Of a DNA stretch of 64,000 bases, positions 8,163 through 16,995 are shown one piece after another. The notes under the pieces were generated by a model. That model saw only the letters and a list, made by a program, of their open reading frames with translations, was not told where the DNA came from and did no database searches. Every line of letters starts with the position of its first letter. The first letter of the stretch is position 1. Position numbers and translations under genes: made by a program. Source of the DNA: Bryobacter aggregatus MPL3. Its GTDB lineage: Bacteria; Acidobacteriota; Terriglobia; Bryobacterales; Bryobacteraceae. The stretch covers positions 1,922,001 to 1,986,000 of the forward strand of contig NZ_JNIF01000003.1 in the NCBI RefSeq assembly GCF_000702445.1, given 5' to 3'.

Positions 8163-9386
8163 TTACCAGTTTGTCAGGCTGCCATCCGGTCTGCGGTACA
8201 GCGGGATGGGCTGGTCGTGTTTGGTCACTTCCCAGAACATCGGAATCTTTGTGGCATCAAAGCTCACGCCCAGTCCCACGCGGCTATTCGCATAGAGTTT
8301 GCCCGCCTTGTAGTCGTAGCACTCCGGCAGATAGCTGCGATGCGGCGAATCGATCGAGGCGCCGGTCATCTCCATCAGCACCGGACCGGAGAAGGTGCTG
8401 TTGCAATGGACCAGCGCGGCCTCGCCGATGGGGCCTGTGAAGTGCGGCGTCTGTCCGACATAGTGCGTCTCACAGATCGCCGCCAGCTTCGTATATTCGG
8501 TGATGCCGCCGCAGTTGGGGATAGACACGCGGTTGTAGTCAATCAGCCGGCCTTCGATCAGTTCATTGATGTCCCAACGATGGCTGTGCTGCTCGCCCAC
8601 TGCGATGGGCACCTTCACCATTGGCCGCAGTTGCCGGTACACATTGTTGTTCTCGCTGCGAATCAGATCTTCGACAAAATAAGGCTCCAGTGGCTCAATC
8701 AGGTTGGCCAGCTTCACGGCATCGGGGAAGTCGAGGCGGGTGTGGAAATCGATGGCCCAGTCACCTGCCTTGCCAACGCCCTCGCGCACTTCCTTGCAAT
8801 GCTGGTGGGTTGCCAGCACCATCTCGCGGTTCTGGAAAGGACGGCTGCCCGGGTCGCTCACTGAGGTGCGGAAGGCCCGGAAACCAGCTTCGATGCAAGC
8901 GCGCGCGGTCTCGGCCGTGGAGAGCTTTTTCGGATTCGGAAAACCGGTGCAATAGCATTCGATGTAGTCGCGGGAGAGCCCGCCGAGGAGCTGATGTACA
9001 GGCACGCCGAGCGCCTTGCCGCGGAGATCCCAGAGCGCCAGGTCGAGCGCGCCGATCGAATGCGTCTTCTCGCGTCCCGCGGGATAGAACAAGCCGCGGA
9101 ACATCAACTGCCAGAGATGATCGATCTTGGTTGGGTCCTGTCCAATCAACTGTGCAGCCAGTTGCTTCACCAGATCGGGCGAGCCTCCTTCTCCGATGCC
9201 TGTGATGCCGGCGTCTGTCTCAATGGTGACGACATGGAAGCTCTGGTTGACCATCGGACGCGTGATCGGCGACTCGTAGTAGCGGATGCGGGTGATCTTC
9301 ATTCGCTTTAACTCCGCGTTCGCCCTTTCTACAAGTGGGAGAGCAAGGACAGCGGACTGGAGAAAGTTTCTACGAGTGAATTGCAT
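8163..9386 (-). CDS. Tat-exported enolase-superfamily dehydratase (mandelate racemase/galactonate dehydratase type)
   Basis: 407 residues with a twin-arginine signal (TRRNFLQSAVLALPL). The C-terminal barrel carries the three metal ligands Asp213 (AIDFHTR), Glu239 (YFVEDLI) and Glu265 (AVGEQHSH), and His215 next to the first, which matches the galactonate/mannonate dehydratase type of acid-sugar enzyme. N-terminal capping domain spans roughly residues 30-150. Known relatives dehydrate sugar acids to 2-keto-3-deoxy acids; a periplasmic version is unusual but common in acidobacteria with Tat-tagged family members. First gene of the operon running to 5897. Confidence 0.85.
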   Translation of the reverse strand: MQFTRRNFLQSAVLALPLVERANAELKRMKITRIRYYESPITRPMVNQSFHVVTIETDAGITGIGEGGSPDLVKQLAAQLIGQDPTKIDHLWQLMFRGLFYPAGREKTHSIGALDLALWDLRGKALGVPVHQLLGGLSRDYIECYCTGFPNPKKLSTAETARACIEAGFRAFRTSVSDPGSRPFQNREMVLATHQHCKEVREGVGKAGDWAIDFHTRLDFPDAVKLANLIEPLEPYFVEDLIRSENNNVYRQLRPMVKVPIAVGEQHSHRWDINELIEGRLIDYNRVSIPNCGGITEYTKLAAICETHYVGQTPHFTGPIGEAALVHCNSTFSGPVLMEMTGASIDSPHRSYLPECYDYKAGKLYANSRVGLGVSFDATKIPMFWEVTKHDQPIPLYRRPDGSLTNW

Positions 9387-9420
9387 ACGGGTTTGGCCTT
9401 TATGTTATATCTGATCGACA

Positions 9421-9612
9421 ATGCGGGAGCTTGTGTGCCAGCAGGACCAATCGCTCCAGCACTGGCTCAGCGGCAAAATGGCTCATGATATCGTGAGCCG
9501 GGTGAGGCTGCAGCAAGAAAAATTTATTGTGATGGAACAAGCGCGAGCCTTGCGCGCTGAACTGGTGCATTGTGATGCTGGCTATATGTTTTATTGCAAG
9601 GTTGGCGCGTGA
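9421..9612 (+). CDS. 63-residue protein translationally coupled to an ABC exporter
   Basis: ATG 9421, ending at TGA 9610-9612. Its stop overlaps the GTG start of the ABC exporter (9609) by 4 bases, a strong sign that it is a real gene and cotranslated. The sequence is mostly helical, charged and hydrophilic, with three cysteines (residues 6, 51 and 59) and an aromatic C-terminal end (GYMFYCKVGA). No domain was recognised. Position just before an exporter would fit a substrate peptide or a small partner protein; a decayed protease lies after the exporter. Both ideas are inference. Confidence 0.55.
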   Translation: MRELVCQQDQSLQHWLSGKMAHDIVSRVRLQQEKFIVMEQARALRAELVHCDAGYMFYCKVGA

Positions 9613-11237
9613 AGGGTCTGAAAAAGTTCTCCTTCTGCCTCCCCTATCTCAAACCACACATCCTCGGGTTGAGCTTTGTCATGACGATCAGTCTTCTGTC
9701 CACCGGACTCAGCCTGGTGCAGCCCTATCTGACGAAACTGCTCATTGATGAAGCACTGTTGAAGAAGGATTTCCAGGCGCTGATCCAGGTGTCCGGAGTG
9801 ATGGTGTTCACCAGTGTTCTGGCCTTTGCGATTAATGTGGGCGTGGGTTACTGGTATACGCAGATCTCGACCCAGGTATTATTTGCGATGCGCGCCGATC
9901 TGCTGCGGCATCTGCACCGGTTGTCGCCTCGTTTCTACTCGGAGTGGAAGACCGGCGACATCCTCTCGCGGCTCAATAATGACATCAGCGAAGTGCAGCG
10001 CGTGGTGGCGGAAGCCTTGCTGAGCGTGTTGGGCAACATTGGCTTTTTGATTGGCAGCATTGTGATTCTCTGGGGGATGAACCCGCGGCTTTTTCTGGTG
10101 GGCGTTGCGGTGCTTCCGCTGGCTGTGGGCGTTGCCTGGTGGTTCCGTGGGCTGCTGGTGGAGCGAGTGCGAGAGGTGCGCGAGAAGTCGGCGGAGATGG
10201 GGAGCTTCTTGTTGAACACGCTGCTGGGCCATCGGGTGGTGACGGCGTTCGATGCGACGGGGCGCGAGGGTGCACAGTTTTCTAATCAAAATCAGGGTTA
10301 TGTCGCAGCACTGCTGAAGATGCAGCTTATCTCTTATAGTGGCGCTGGTTTGCCGTCCATGTTGCTTGCGCTCGCGACGGCTGCGGTGTTCTGGGTGGGC
10401 GGCTCGGAAGTGATTGCAGGCACCATGACGGTGGGCACGCTGCTGGCCTTTCTGGCGTATCACATGCGCTTGCTCACTCCGGTGCAGAGCCTGATGGGCA
10501 TGTACACGAATCTGGTGACAGCGCAGGTATCGCTTGAGCGAGTTGAGGCATTGTTCTCGATTGCGCCCGAGGTGCTTCCTCCGGTGAATGGCCGATTGCT
10601 GGGAGGGGTGCGTGGGGAGATTGAGTTGCGCGATGTGGGCTTCCGGTACAAGGACGCACGTGCGGTGCTGGAGCATGTGAATTGGCATGTGGGCGCAGGT
10701 CAGATTGGTCTGGTGCTGGGCCCGAGCGGCCGAGGGAAGAGCACGCTGGCCGATCTGCTGCTGCGCTTCTACGATCCGATGGAGGGATCGGTTCTGCTCG
10801 ATGGACAGGACTTGAAGACGATCGACATCAAAGAGCTGCGCCGTGCCGTTTGCGTTGTGGAACAATCGCCCTGGCTCTTCCCGGCGAGCATTGGGGAAAA
10901 CCTCCGTTATGGCGATGAGAAAGCGAGCGATGCAGAGCTGCGTGCGGCACTCGATAGCGTGGGCCTTGGAGAGATCTTTCGGGATCTGCATGCCACTGTG
11001 GGCGAACGGGGTCTTGCAATTAGTGCCGGACAACGGCAACGCTTGGCAATCGCGCGGGCACTGCTGCGCAAGCCGCGGGTGCTGGTGCTTGATGAGCCGA
11101 CCGCTGCGCTAGACGAGGCGAGTGAGCGGCTGGTGACCGACGGGCTTCGCCGCCATCTGCCCAATGCGACGCTCATTTTGATCACGCACCGGACGAAGTT
11201 GCGCGAGATTGCAGATACGGTGCTGGAGCTGGATTAG
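9609..11237 (+). CDS. ABC transporter, fused permease/ATPase (ABCB/MsbA type)
   Basis: 542 residues from GTG 9609 with AAGG upstream. Six hydrophobic helices occupy about residues 15-300; the ATPase domain has Walker A GPSGRGKST (about 371), a signature written ISAGQRQRLAIARAL instead of LSGGQ (about 471), Walker B VLVLDEPTAALDE and the H-loop ITHRTK. Half-transporters of this type dimerise in the inner membrane and export lipids, drugs or peptides. No N-terminal peptidase C39 domain is present. Upstream it is coupled to a 63-residue ORF; downstream lie subtilase remnants, which together hint at peptide export, unproven. Confidence 0.9.
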   Translation: MKGLKKFSFCLPYLKPHILGLSFVMTISLLSTGLSLVQPYLTKLLIDEALLKKDFQALIQVSGVMVFTSVLAFAINVGVGYWYTQISTQVLFAMRADLLRHLHRLSPRFYSEWKTGDILSRLNNDISEVQRVVAEALLSVLGNIGFLIGSIVILWGMNPRLFLVGVAVLPLAVGVAWWFRGLLVERVREVREKSAEMGSFLLNTLLGHRVVTAFDATGREGAQFSNQNQGYVAALLKMQLISYSGAGLPSMLLALATAAVFWVGGSEVIAGTMTVGTLLAFLAYHMRLLTPVQSLMGMYTNLVTAQVSLERVEALFSIAPEVLPPVNGRLLGGVRGEIELRDVGFRYKDARAVLEHVNWHVGAGQIGLVLGPSGRGKSTLADLLLRFYDPMEGSVLLDGQDLKTIDIKELRRAVCVVEQSPWLFPASIGENLRYGDEKASDAELRAALDSVGLGEIFRDLHATVGERGLAISAGQRQRLAIARALLRKPRVLVLDEPTAALDEASERLVTDGLRRHLPNATLILITHRTKLREIADTVLELD

Positions 11238-11241
11238 GCCG

Positions 11242-11500
11242 CTGATCGCGATTCTCGATAGCAGAATCCACGCGGGACATCCTCATGTCCATGGGGTGAA
11301 GTCAGTACCGTGGTGGCTGGAGTCGTCCATTCGTATGTGCCGGAAACGGGACAAACATCGAGGGTGTGATTGGCGTGGAGATCGATGTGGCGCTCGAACG
11401 CGATGCCTGCCGGCAAGTGGCGAGCCCTGATCTGTGGGAAATGCGGGATGTGAGCGGGGATCGAATCCGTTTTACTGTGGCGAATCTGACCGGATCCTGA
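11242..11500 (+). pseudogene. Decayed subtilisin-like (S8) peptidase remnant
   Basis: Three short stretches in three different frames resemble parts of one small subtilase. At 11242-11300 the peptide LIAILDSRIHAGHPHVHG matches the catalytic Asp motif (D-S-G-I-x-x-x-H-P), with G changed to R. At 11301-11363 the reading STVVAGVVHSYVPETG resembles the region of the catalytic His motif (HGTxVAG), with the His lost. At 11372-11500 another frame gives a 42-residue tail ending FTVANLTGS before TGA. The catalytic Ser region is missing, so this is a dead gene with internal deletion. It directly follows the ABC exporter stop on the same strand. Confidence 0.45.
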
Positions 11501-11506
11501 CCAGGA

Positions 11507-11538
11507 AATAGAAAGGCCCCACGAATGTCCGTGAGGCC
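11507..11538 (-). terminator. Rho-independent terminator of the Solibacter-type secreted protein gene
   Basis: On the minus strand the sequence GGCCTCACG, a short loop, then CGTGGGGCC forms a GC-rich stem with one bulge and is followed by TTTCTATTT. It lies about 25 bases beyond the stop of the gene at 11563. Confidence 0.75.
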
Positions 11539-11562
11539 GCATTGCTGCTGGTGGATTGGTGT

Positions 11563-13410
11563 CTATGGCTGCGCCGCGCCAACCGGCAGCACTGCACCGG
11601 CACCGATAAAGTCCGGGCCGCTGATCTCAAGCCGGGCGTTGCCGGCCGTCACACCGGCGGGGATGATGACATTGATCTGGTTTAAGCCGACCAGTTGCGG
11701 CGCCAAGCCAACGAAGGTGATGGTGGCCGGGAGGCCGCCGATCCTAACGGAGATCGGATTCGTCGCTACGCTGAGCGGGTTGACCGGACCAGGTTGCCCA
11801 TCGCCAACGGCCGGACTCATCGTCCCGAGACCTGTGACATAGATCGCAATCGCTTCGCCGATGAGCGCAGGCTTATCAGTGGTGATCAGCGAGTAGTCCG
11901 GATGGAGCGCTGCTGCGGTGCCGATGCCGCCTGGGGGCTGGGTGAAGACTCCCGGCGCAGTGCGGTTGACGTAGGAAGTGACTTTGTTCGAAGCAACTCC
12001 TTGATTGACGACTTGAATCGCCGCAATGTTCTCACTGGTGCCAAAGGGAACAACTGCGGAGATCTGCGTGGGGCTGACGGCATAGATGGGAGCAGGCCGG
12101 TCGTTGATCAAGACCTTGACGCCCCCGAGTTCAAAGGGAAAGCTGCTGTCGGCGACGGGAACAGATGCCAGGCCGGAACCGTAGATCGAAAGCAATTCAC
12201 CGGGGGCAACGCCAGCAGTGAAGAGCGCAGAACTGGCTGCATTCAGAATGCCTGTTGGATCGATGAAGACCCCGGACGGAGTGAAGCTGGGAGCCTGCAC
12301 GGCAACATTGACGCCGAGCGAGGAACCGATGCCAAGACCGATGCGAACAGCCGCGCCAGGGCTAAAGAAATAACGATTGGCGGGGTCCTCATAGGTACCA
12401 TCCGGCTTGATGGTGAAGGTGCCGGAATCGGTGTATTCGTAAGGCACCAGATCGTAGCCCGAAATCAGGCGTTGGTGGTTGAGCAGGACGCCAGAACTTG
12501 CCTTGAGTGAGCCATAGAACGAGTAGATGTCGGCATAGCCATTGGTGAGCAACTGGGTGTTGTCCTGGTCGAGTCCTGCCTGGTAGTAAAGACCATTGAA
12601 GTTCGGCGAGTTGGTTCCAGTGCGGACGCCCACAATCATGTCCCAGGCGGTGGGTGAGCCGCCGAAGACGAAGTCGCCATTCTCGGACAGGTAAAGATAC
12701 TTGGTCCCGGCGATGAGGTTGGTGTTGGACAGGGAGCCGCCGAGGCTCAAGTTGATGCCCCCGTTGCTGAAACGGTATTGGACGCCAGTGAGGCTTTGGT
12801 TGACAACACGCGAGCCATTGGCTGCAATGAGACCGCTGGCATTGACGCTACCGATGTTGCCATTGCCGTCCGGGTTGAGCTGGAAGGCACTATCGCGGAC
12901 ATCGTAAACATTGCCTGTGGGGGTATCAACGGACAACATCGTGTAGTTGCCCTTGAAGGAGGAGAGGGTCGGCAGGGGCGAGGCTAGTTTTGCGGCGATG
13001 AAAAGATCGTTGTATTGGGACTCCGTACTGCTTCCGACGAAAATGCCGCGTGAGACGAGTCCATAGATGGTGCCCGCATTGGTGAAGAGCGGACTGATGA
13101 AACCGAAGCCGCTCGCGGAAATGGAATAGGTGCCAGAGCCGCTAAGGTTTCGTACCGCGGTGTCTCCGCTGTCATTGATCTGTGCACCGCTGAGCGTGTA
13201 TTTGCCATTGCCATCAAAGACGATGTTGCCGTAGACAGCGATGGCTTGCCCGACGCTGCCATTCTCCGAGGTCATAACCCAAATGACTTGGCGAAAGTAG
13301 TAGCTTCCCTGCAGTTGATTGTTTCCTGAGTTGTCCCAGGGGGGCGCTGTCTGTGCGGAGAGGGTGGCCAAGGCCAGAAGGGTGAGAAGTACGAATTTGA
13401 TCAAGCCCAC
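11563..13410 (-). CDS. Secreted protein with Solibacter-type C-terminal domain (TIGR03437-like)
   Basis: 615 residues from GTG 13410 with signal peptide MGLIKFVLLTLLALATLSAQ. Residues about 25-370 are Gly/Ser/Asn-rich beta structure with repeated FDGNGKYTLSG-like and LNPDGNGNIGS-like motifs. From about residue 390 comes the typical acidobacterial module: GILNAASSALFTAGVAPGEL, LLSIYGSGLA, PAPIYAVSPTQISAVVPFG, VTGLGTMSPAVGDGQPGPV and LNQINVIIPAGVTAGNARL. The module is an Ig-like fold of unknown role found in many copies in Solibacter-related genomes and is the best single clue to the organism. The gene has its own terminator at 11507-11538. Confidence 0.9.
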   Translation of the reverse strand: MGLIKFVLLTLLALATLSAQTAPPWDNSGNNQLQGSYYFRQVIWVMTSENGSVGQAIAVYGNIVFDGNGKYTLSGAQINDSGDTAVRNLSGSGTYSISASGFGFISPLFTNAGTIYGLVSRGIFVGSSTESQYNDLFIAAKLASPLPTLSSFKGNYTMLSVDTPTGNVYDVRDSAFQLNPDGNGNIGSVNASGLIAANGSRVVNQSLTGVQYRFSNGGINLSLGGSLSNTNLIAGTKYLYLSENGDFVFGGSPTAWDMIVGVRTGTNSPNFNGLYYQAGLDQDNTQLLTNGYADIYSFYGSLKASSGVLLNHQRLISGYDLVPYEYTDSGTFTIKPDGTYEDPANRYFFSPGAAVRIGLGIGSSLGVNVAVQAPSFTPSGVFIDPTGILNAASSALFTAGVAPGELLSIYGSGLASVPVADSSFPFELGGVKVLINDRPAPIYAVSPTQISAVVPFGTSENIAAIQVVNQGVASNKVTSYVNRTAPGVFTQPPGGIGTAAALHPDYSLITTDKPALIGEAIAIYVTGLGTMSPAVGDGQPGPVNPLSVATNPISVRIGGLPATITFVGLAPQLVGLNQINVIIPAGVTAGNARLEISGPDFIGAGAVLPVGAAQP

Positions 13411-13462
13411 GCCCTGATCTTAGCGCCTCTGTGGCATTGCGCAAGCGGCGTATGATGACTGC

Positions 13463-14410
13463 ATGCGAATACTCTGTTTGTTGTCCCTGCTGGTGGGAGT
13501 TGTTGGCGCCCAGAGCCTGGTGGTGCTCAATAAGGAAGATGCCACGCTCGTTGTGGTGGACGTGAAGACCGGCAAGGTGAGCCGTCCTGTCCAGACTGGG
13601 GAGAGTCCGCATGAGGTTGTGGTCTCTGCGGACGGCAAGTTTGCTTTTGTGACGAACTATGGCTCGAAGACGCCAGGGCATTCACTTTCTGTTATCGATC
13701 TGGGAAAACTGACGGAGGCGCAACGGGTGGAACTTCTTCCGCTCTCAAAGCCGCACGGCATTGCTGTGGCGGACGGCAAGATCTGGTTCACTGCAGAAGC
13801 CAACAAAGTGGTGGGCCGCTATGACCCGGCAACCAATCGCGTGGATTCGATTGTGGGTACGGGCCAGAACCAGACACATATGGTGATGTTCAACCAGGAC
13901 CGGACAAAGATGATTACTTCGAATATGGGTGGGGATAGCTTGTCCATTTTCACGTTAGAAGGCGCGAACTGGAATCAGACGGTGGTGCCTGTGGGGAAGG
14001 GACCAGAGGGGTTGGATGTGAGTCCCGATGGACGCTCGGTTTGGACGGCGCACTCGCGGGATGGTGGGGTGTCGATCGTAGATCTGGCGACAAAGCGGGT
14101 GACGGAGGTTTTTGATGTGGGGACGAAGCGCTCCAACCGGATCAAGTTGACGCTGGATGGGAAACTGGCGCTGATCTCGGATCTTTCCGGAAATGAGCTG
14201 CTTGTTGTCGATGCAGCCACACACAAAGTGATCAAGCGGATGGCAATCGGGAAGTCGCCGGAAGGGATTCTGTTGGAGCCCGGTGGGGCGCGGGCGTACA
14301 TTGCTGTGACCGGTGAGAACGAGATTGCGGTGCTGGATCTGAAGACGCTGGAAGTAACGAAGCGATTCCGGCCGGGAGCGGGTCCGGATGGGATGGCGTG
14401 GGTGCAGTAA
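13463..14410 (+). CDS. Exported YncE/YVTN-type beta-propeller
   Basis: 315 residues, signal peptide MRILCLLSLLVGVVGAQ. Seven repeated blades are visible, each with a pattern like TGESPHEVVVSADGKFAFVTN, VGKGPEGLDVSPDGRSVWTA and IGKSPEGILLEPGGARAYIA, the YVTN repeat. Proteins of this family are periplasmic or surface binding scaffolds; no enzyme residues are evident. It is divergent from the Solibacter-type gene with 52 bases between the starts. Role unknown. Confidence 0.85.
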   Translation: MRILCLLSLLVGVVGAQSLVVLNKEDATLVVVDVKTGKVSRPVQTGESPHEVVVSADGKFAFVTNYGSKTPGHSLSVIDLGKLTEAQRVELLPLSKPHGIAVADGKIWFTAEANKVVGRYDPATNRVDSIVGTGQNQTHMVMFNQDRTKMITSNMGGDSLSIFTLEGANWNQTVVPVGKGPEGLDVSPDGRSVWTAHSRDGGVSIVDLATKRVTEVFDVGTKRSNRIKLTLDGKLALISDLSGNELLVVDAATHKVIKRMAIGKSPEGILLEPGGARAYIAVTGENEIAVLDLKTLEVTKRFRPGAGPDGMAWVQ

Positions 14411-14896
14411 TACACGGTTTGCGGCATTTTGGGGGCTGAAACCGGCAGGCCATCCGATTGAAAGCAATAGAGATAAGGCCTCGGTAGGTTCGTTCCTTTG
14501 TTTTGATGCTTTCGGCTGGTTTTCGCCCTTTGTGGATCGGATGGACTGCCGCCGGGCGGCTGTAGTCTGTTGGATGATTCAGTTGTCGAAGAACTGGGCC
14601 GACGTTGGTAATACCGGCCTGGATTGAGTATGCATGAGCTGTGTATGGGTTTTGAGGATTGTGCGGGTTAAGTCTTTTGGAATCAGCAGAAAATATTTTA
14701 GAAAATCGGTGACTGGGTTGCGGTTGTAGTGTGGCGAAGGTACGCCTTCCTCATGAAGACGCTCTCGAAGGCCTGGAGCTTATTCGGCTAGACTCGGCGA
14801 GCAAGGCAATCGGAGAGCATTCTTTCAGTCGATTTATCTCGTGTTTATGAGCTCGGCGATCGTCCGCTCCGCAAAACAATCCTGCTGCTGTTTGGG
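14411..14896. other. Non-coding stretch before the IS5-family element
   Basis: 486 bases with no convincing gene, RNA gene or repeat. One short plus-strand frame near 14735-14860 reads RLPHEDALEGLELIRLDSAS before a stop and might be a gene remnant, but it matches nothing I recognise. The stretch ends in CTAG, the target flank of the IS5-family element. Confidence 0.5.
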
Positions 14897-14900
14897 CTAG

Positions 14901-15756
14901 AAGCGGACTCATAAACCCATAGAGAGCGGAATATGGGAATTTGAAAGAGCTCTGGTGAATTGCGCGGAAGAGTATGCGTGGACGATGGGACTTAAAGGAC
15001 GACCAATGGGAAGTCGTGGAGCCGGTGTTGCGTCCGCAGCGCCGGGCGGATCAGCGTGGCAGGCCGTGGCACGATACTCGATGCGTATGGAACGGGGTGC
15101 TGTGGGTTTTAGGGAGTGGGGCGCAGTGGCGTGAACTGCCGGAAAGATATCCGCCGTACCAGACCTGTCACCGACGTTTTCAACAATGGGTGCGAAGCGG
15201 AAAGCTGGAAGAGACGCTGAGAGTGTTGGCCCGCTACTTACATGAGCGAGGCCAGTTGAATCTGGAAGAAGCGTTTGTTGATGCCACATTCGCGAGCGCA
15301 AAAAAGGGGCCTCGCCGTTGGCCCCACCCGTCGCGGCAAGGGCACGAAGATCATCGCTCTCGCCACTGGTGACAGTCTTCCTCTCCCCGTTGCTGTCGAC
15401 AGCGCTTCGCCGGCCGAGTGTCAGCTTGTGGAAGACGTTCCGGCCGGAAGCTTCCTCGATGAACTGCCCAGGCGGCTCATCGGAGACAAAGCTTACGACT
15501 CGGACAAGCTCGACGAAAAGCTTGCCCAAGAGTACGGCATCGAAATGATCGCGCCGAACCGGCGCAACCGGGGCAAGACTCAGGATGGACGACCATTGCG
15601 CCGTTACCGCCGCCGCTGGCGCGTCGAACGGCTCTTCACATGACTTCATCACTTTCGTCGTCTGGTCACTCATTGGGAGTACCACGTCGAAAACTTCCTC
15701 GGATTTGTTCGCCTCGGTTGCTTGCAACTCTTACGCAGATATTTATGAGACCGCTT
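14901..15756 (+). mobile_element. IS5-family (IS427-like) insertion sequence, complete ends, defective transposase
   Basis: 856 bases bounded by 15-base imperfect inverted repeats: AAGCGGACTCATAAA at 14901-14915 and the inverse of AAGCGGTCTCATAAA at 15742-15756 (one mismatch). CTAG flanks it on both sides (14897-14900 and 15757-15760), consistent with target duplication. It contains one transposase gene split over two frames. A truncated copy of the same kind of element lies at 23077-23243. Confidence 0.85.
14974..15748 (+). pseudogene. IS5-family transposase, frameshifted and with a nonsense codon
   Basis: The first frame (14974-15372) starts MRGRWDLKDDQWEVVEPVL and reaches the first catalytic aspartate in EAFVDATFASAKKG. 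At 15300-15309 there is A6G4, a slippery run, and the protein continues in another frame as TRRGKGTKIIALATG, IGDKAYDSD (second Asp) and RRYRRRWRVERLF (Glu). Two-frame transposases expressed by frameshifting are normal in the IS427 group, so the shift may be programmed. However TGA at 15641-15643 stands where the family has a tryptophan codon; the frame then stays open ([20 protein letters not shown]) to TGA 15746-15748. The nonsense mutation should inactivate this copy. Confidence 0.82.
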
Positions 15757-15759
15757 CTA

Positions 15760-16947
15760 GTCTCCTGAGTCATTGATTTCTAGCAGAAGTGTTCGGTTGA
15801 TGGGCGGCAAGGGTGGTTGAAGCAAAGCGGGCGATGGACTCAAGAATTTGAGAGGCAGATTTGGTCCAGAGGAATGGTTTGGGTTGCTCGTTGTGCACGG
15901 CAATGAACTTCCGAATAGCGTCCTCTAGTTCCGAGACGCTTCGATGAGAGCCACGCTTGATTTGCCGTTGTGTCAACAACGCAAACCAGCGTTCGACTTG
16001 GTTCAACCAAGAGGCATGTGTGGGAGTAAAGTGCAGATGATACCGGGGCCTCTTTTGGAGCCACTGTCGAACCTTGGCGGTCTTGTGCGTTCCGTAGTTA
16101 TCCAGCACCAGATGGACATCCAGGTCGGCAGGGGCGGCCGCATCGATTTTTTTCAAGAAATCGAGGAACTCTACAGAGCGATGACGGCGATAGCATTTGC
16201 CCAATACCCGGCCGGTGGCGATATCCAGAGCCGCAAACAGACTGGTCACTCCATGTCGTTGATAGTCGTGCGTGCGGCGCTCAAGTTGACCGCTTCGTAG
16301 CGGCAACACGGGTTGGTTCCGGCTTAGCGCCTGGATCTGACTTTTCTCATCCACGCACAGCACCAACGCATGATGCGGGGGCGACAGATAGAGCCCAATA
16401 ATGTCCCGCACTTTGTCAACCAGCAACGGATCGTTCGACAACTGGAAGGTTTCGCTTCGATGTGGCTTCAGACCAAAGGCACGCCAGATGCGGCTGATGG
16501 TGGATTGACTCAGTCCTGTTCTCGTCGCCAGCATTCGGCTGGACCAATGGGTTGCTCCCTTGGGGGCCTTCTCCAGTGTGAGCCGGACGACCTGCTCAAT
16601 CTTGTCGTCGCCGATTTCTCGTGGCGCCCCGGGCCGAGGCTCATCTCCCAAAGTTGAGATCCCGCCCACAATGAAACGATTACGCCAGAATCCAACAGTA
16701 AACCCAGTTGTCCTCAGCTTCGCCGCAACTGCGGCGTTACTCAATCCGCCGTCGCATTCCAGGATGATTCGTGCCCGAAACGCTGTTGCTCGGGACTTTC
16801 TTGGCTGCCGCACCAACCGTTCCAACTCTTCCCGTTGCTGCTCGGTTACCACCAACTCCTGCTTCTTGGGTCGTCCTCGCTTCGCTTCCATGCTTCAACC
16901 ATAGAACAAGCGGTTATATTATGCCAGCCACTTAGGACTCAGGACAC
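15760..16947 (-). mobile_element. IS630-family insertion sequence, apparently intact
   Basis: The ends read GTCTCCTGAGTC (from 15760) and, inverted, GTGTCCTGAGTC (from 16947), an imperfect inverted repeat, each next to TA (15758-15759 and 16948-16949), the target duplication typical of IS630/Tc1-mariner elements. The TA on the left is inside the CTAG flank of the IS5-family element, so this insertion went into the edge of that element's target site. The single gene is full length. Confidence 0.8.
15770..16891 (-). CDS. IS630-family transposase
   Basis: 373 residues. The N-terminal 150 residues form helix-turn-helix domains that bind the element ends ([35 protein letters not shown]). The catalytic DDE triad is Asp181 ([10 protein letters not shown]), Asp264 ([10 protein letters not shown]) and Glu300 ([12 protein letters not shown]), all with family-typical context. 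No frameshift or stop, so the element may still move. Confidence 0.93.
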   Translation of the reverse strand: MEAKRGRPKKQELVVTEQQREELERLVRQPRKSRATAFRARIILECDGGLSNAAVAAKLRTTGFTVGFWRNRFIVGGISTLGDEPRPGAPREIGDDKIEQVVRLTLEKAPKGATHWSSRMLATRTGLSQSTISRIWRAFGLKPHRSETFQLSNDPLLVDKVRDIIGLYLSPPHHALVLCVDEKSQIQALSRNQPVLPLRSGQLERRTHDYQRHGVTSLFAALDIATGRVLGKCYRRHRSVEFLDFLKKIDAAAPADLDVHLVLDNYGTHKTAKVRQWLQKRPRYHLHFTPTHASWLNQVERWFALLTQRQIKRGSHRSVSELEDAIRKFIAVHNEQPKPFLWTKSASQILESIARFASTTLAAHQPNTSARNQ

Positions 16948-16995
16948 TAGCGAAATTATGAAAGTCAACCCGAATCCCGCAAAGTCAGGTCAGCC

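Noticed and set aside
9879-11039. 386-residue minus-strand frame opposite the ABC exporter
   Set aside because: Composition is His/Gln/Arg-rich nonsense typical of an antisense shadow; the exporter motifs on the plus strand are clear.
14411-14896. Search for a tRNA or attachment site beside the accessory island
   Set aside because: No cloverleaf or CCA end and no matching direct repeat at the other end of the island was seen; the island seems built by IS activity rather than by an integrase.
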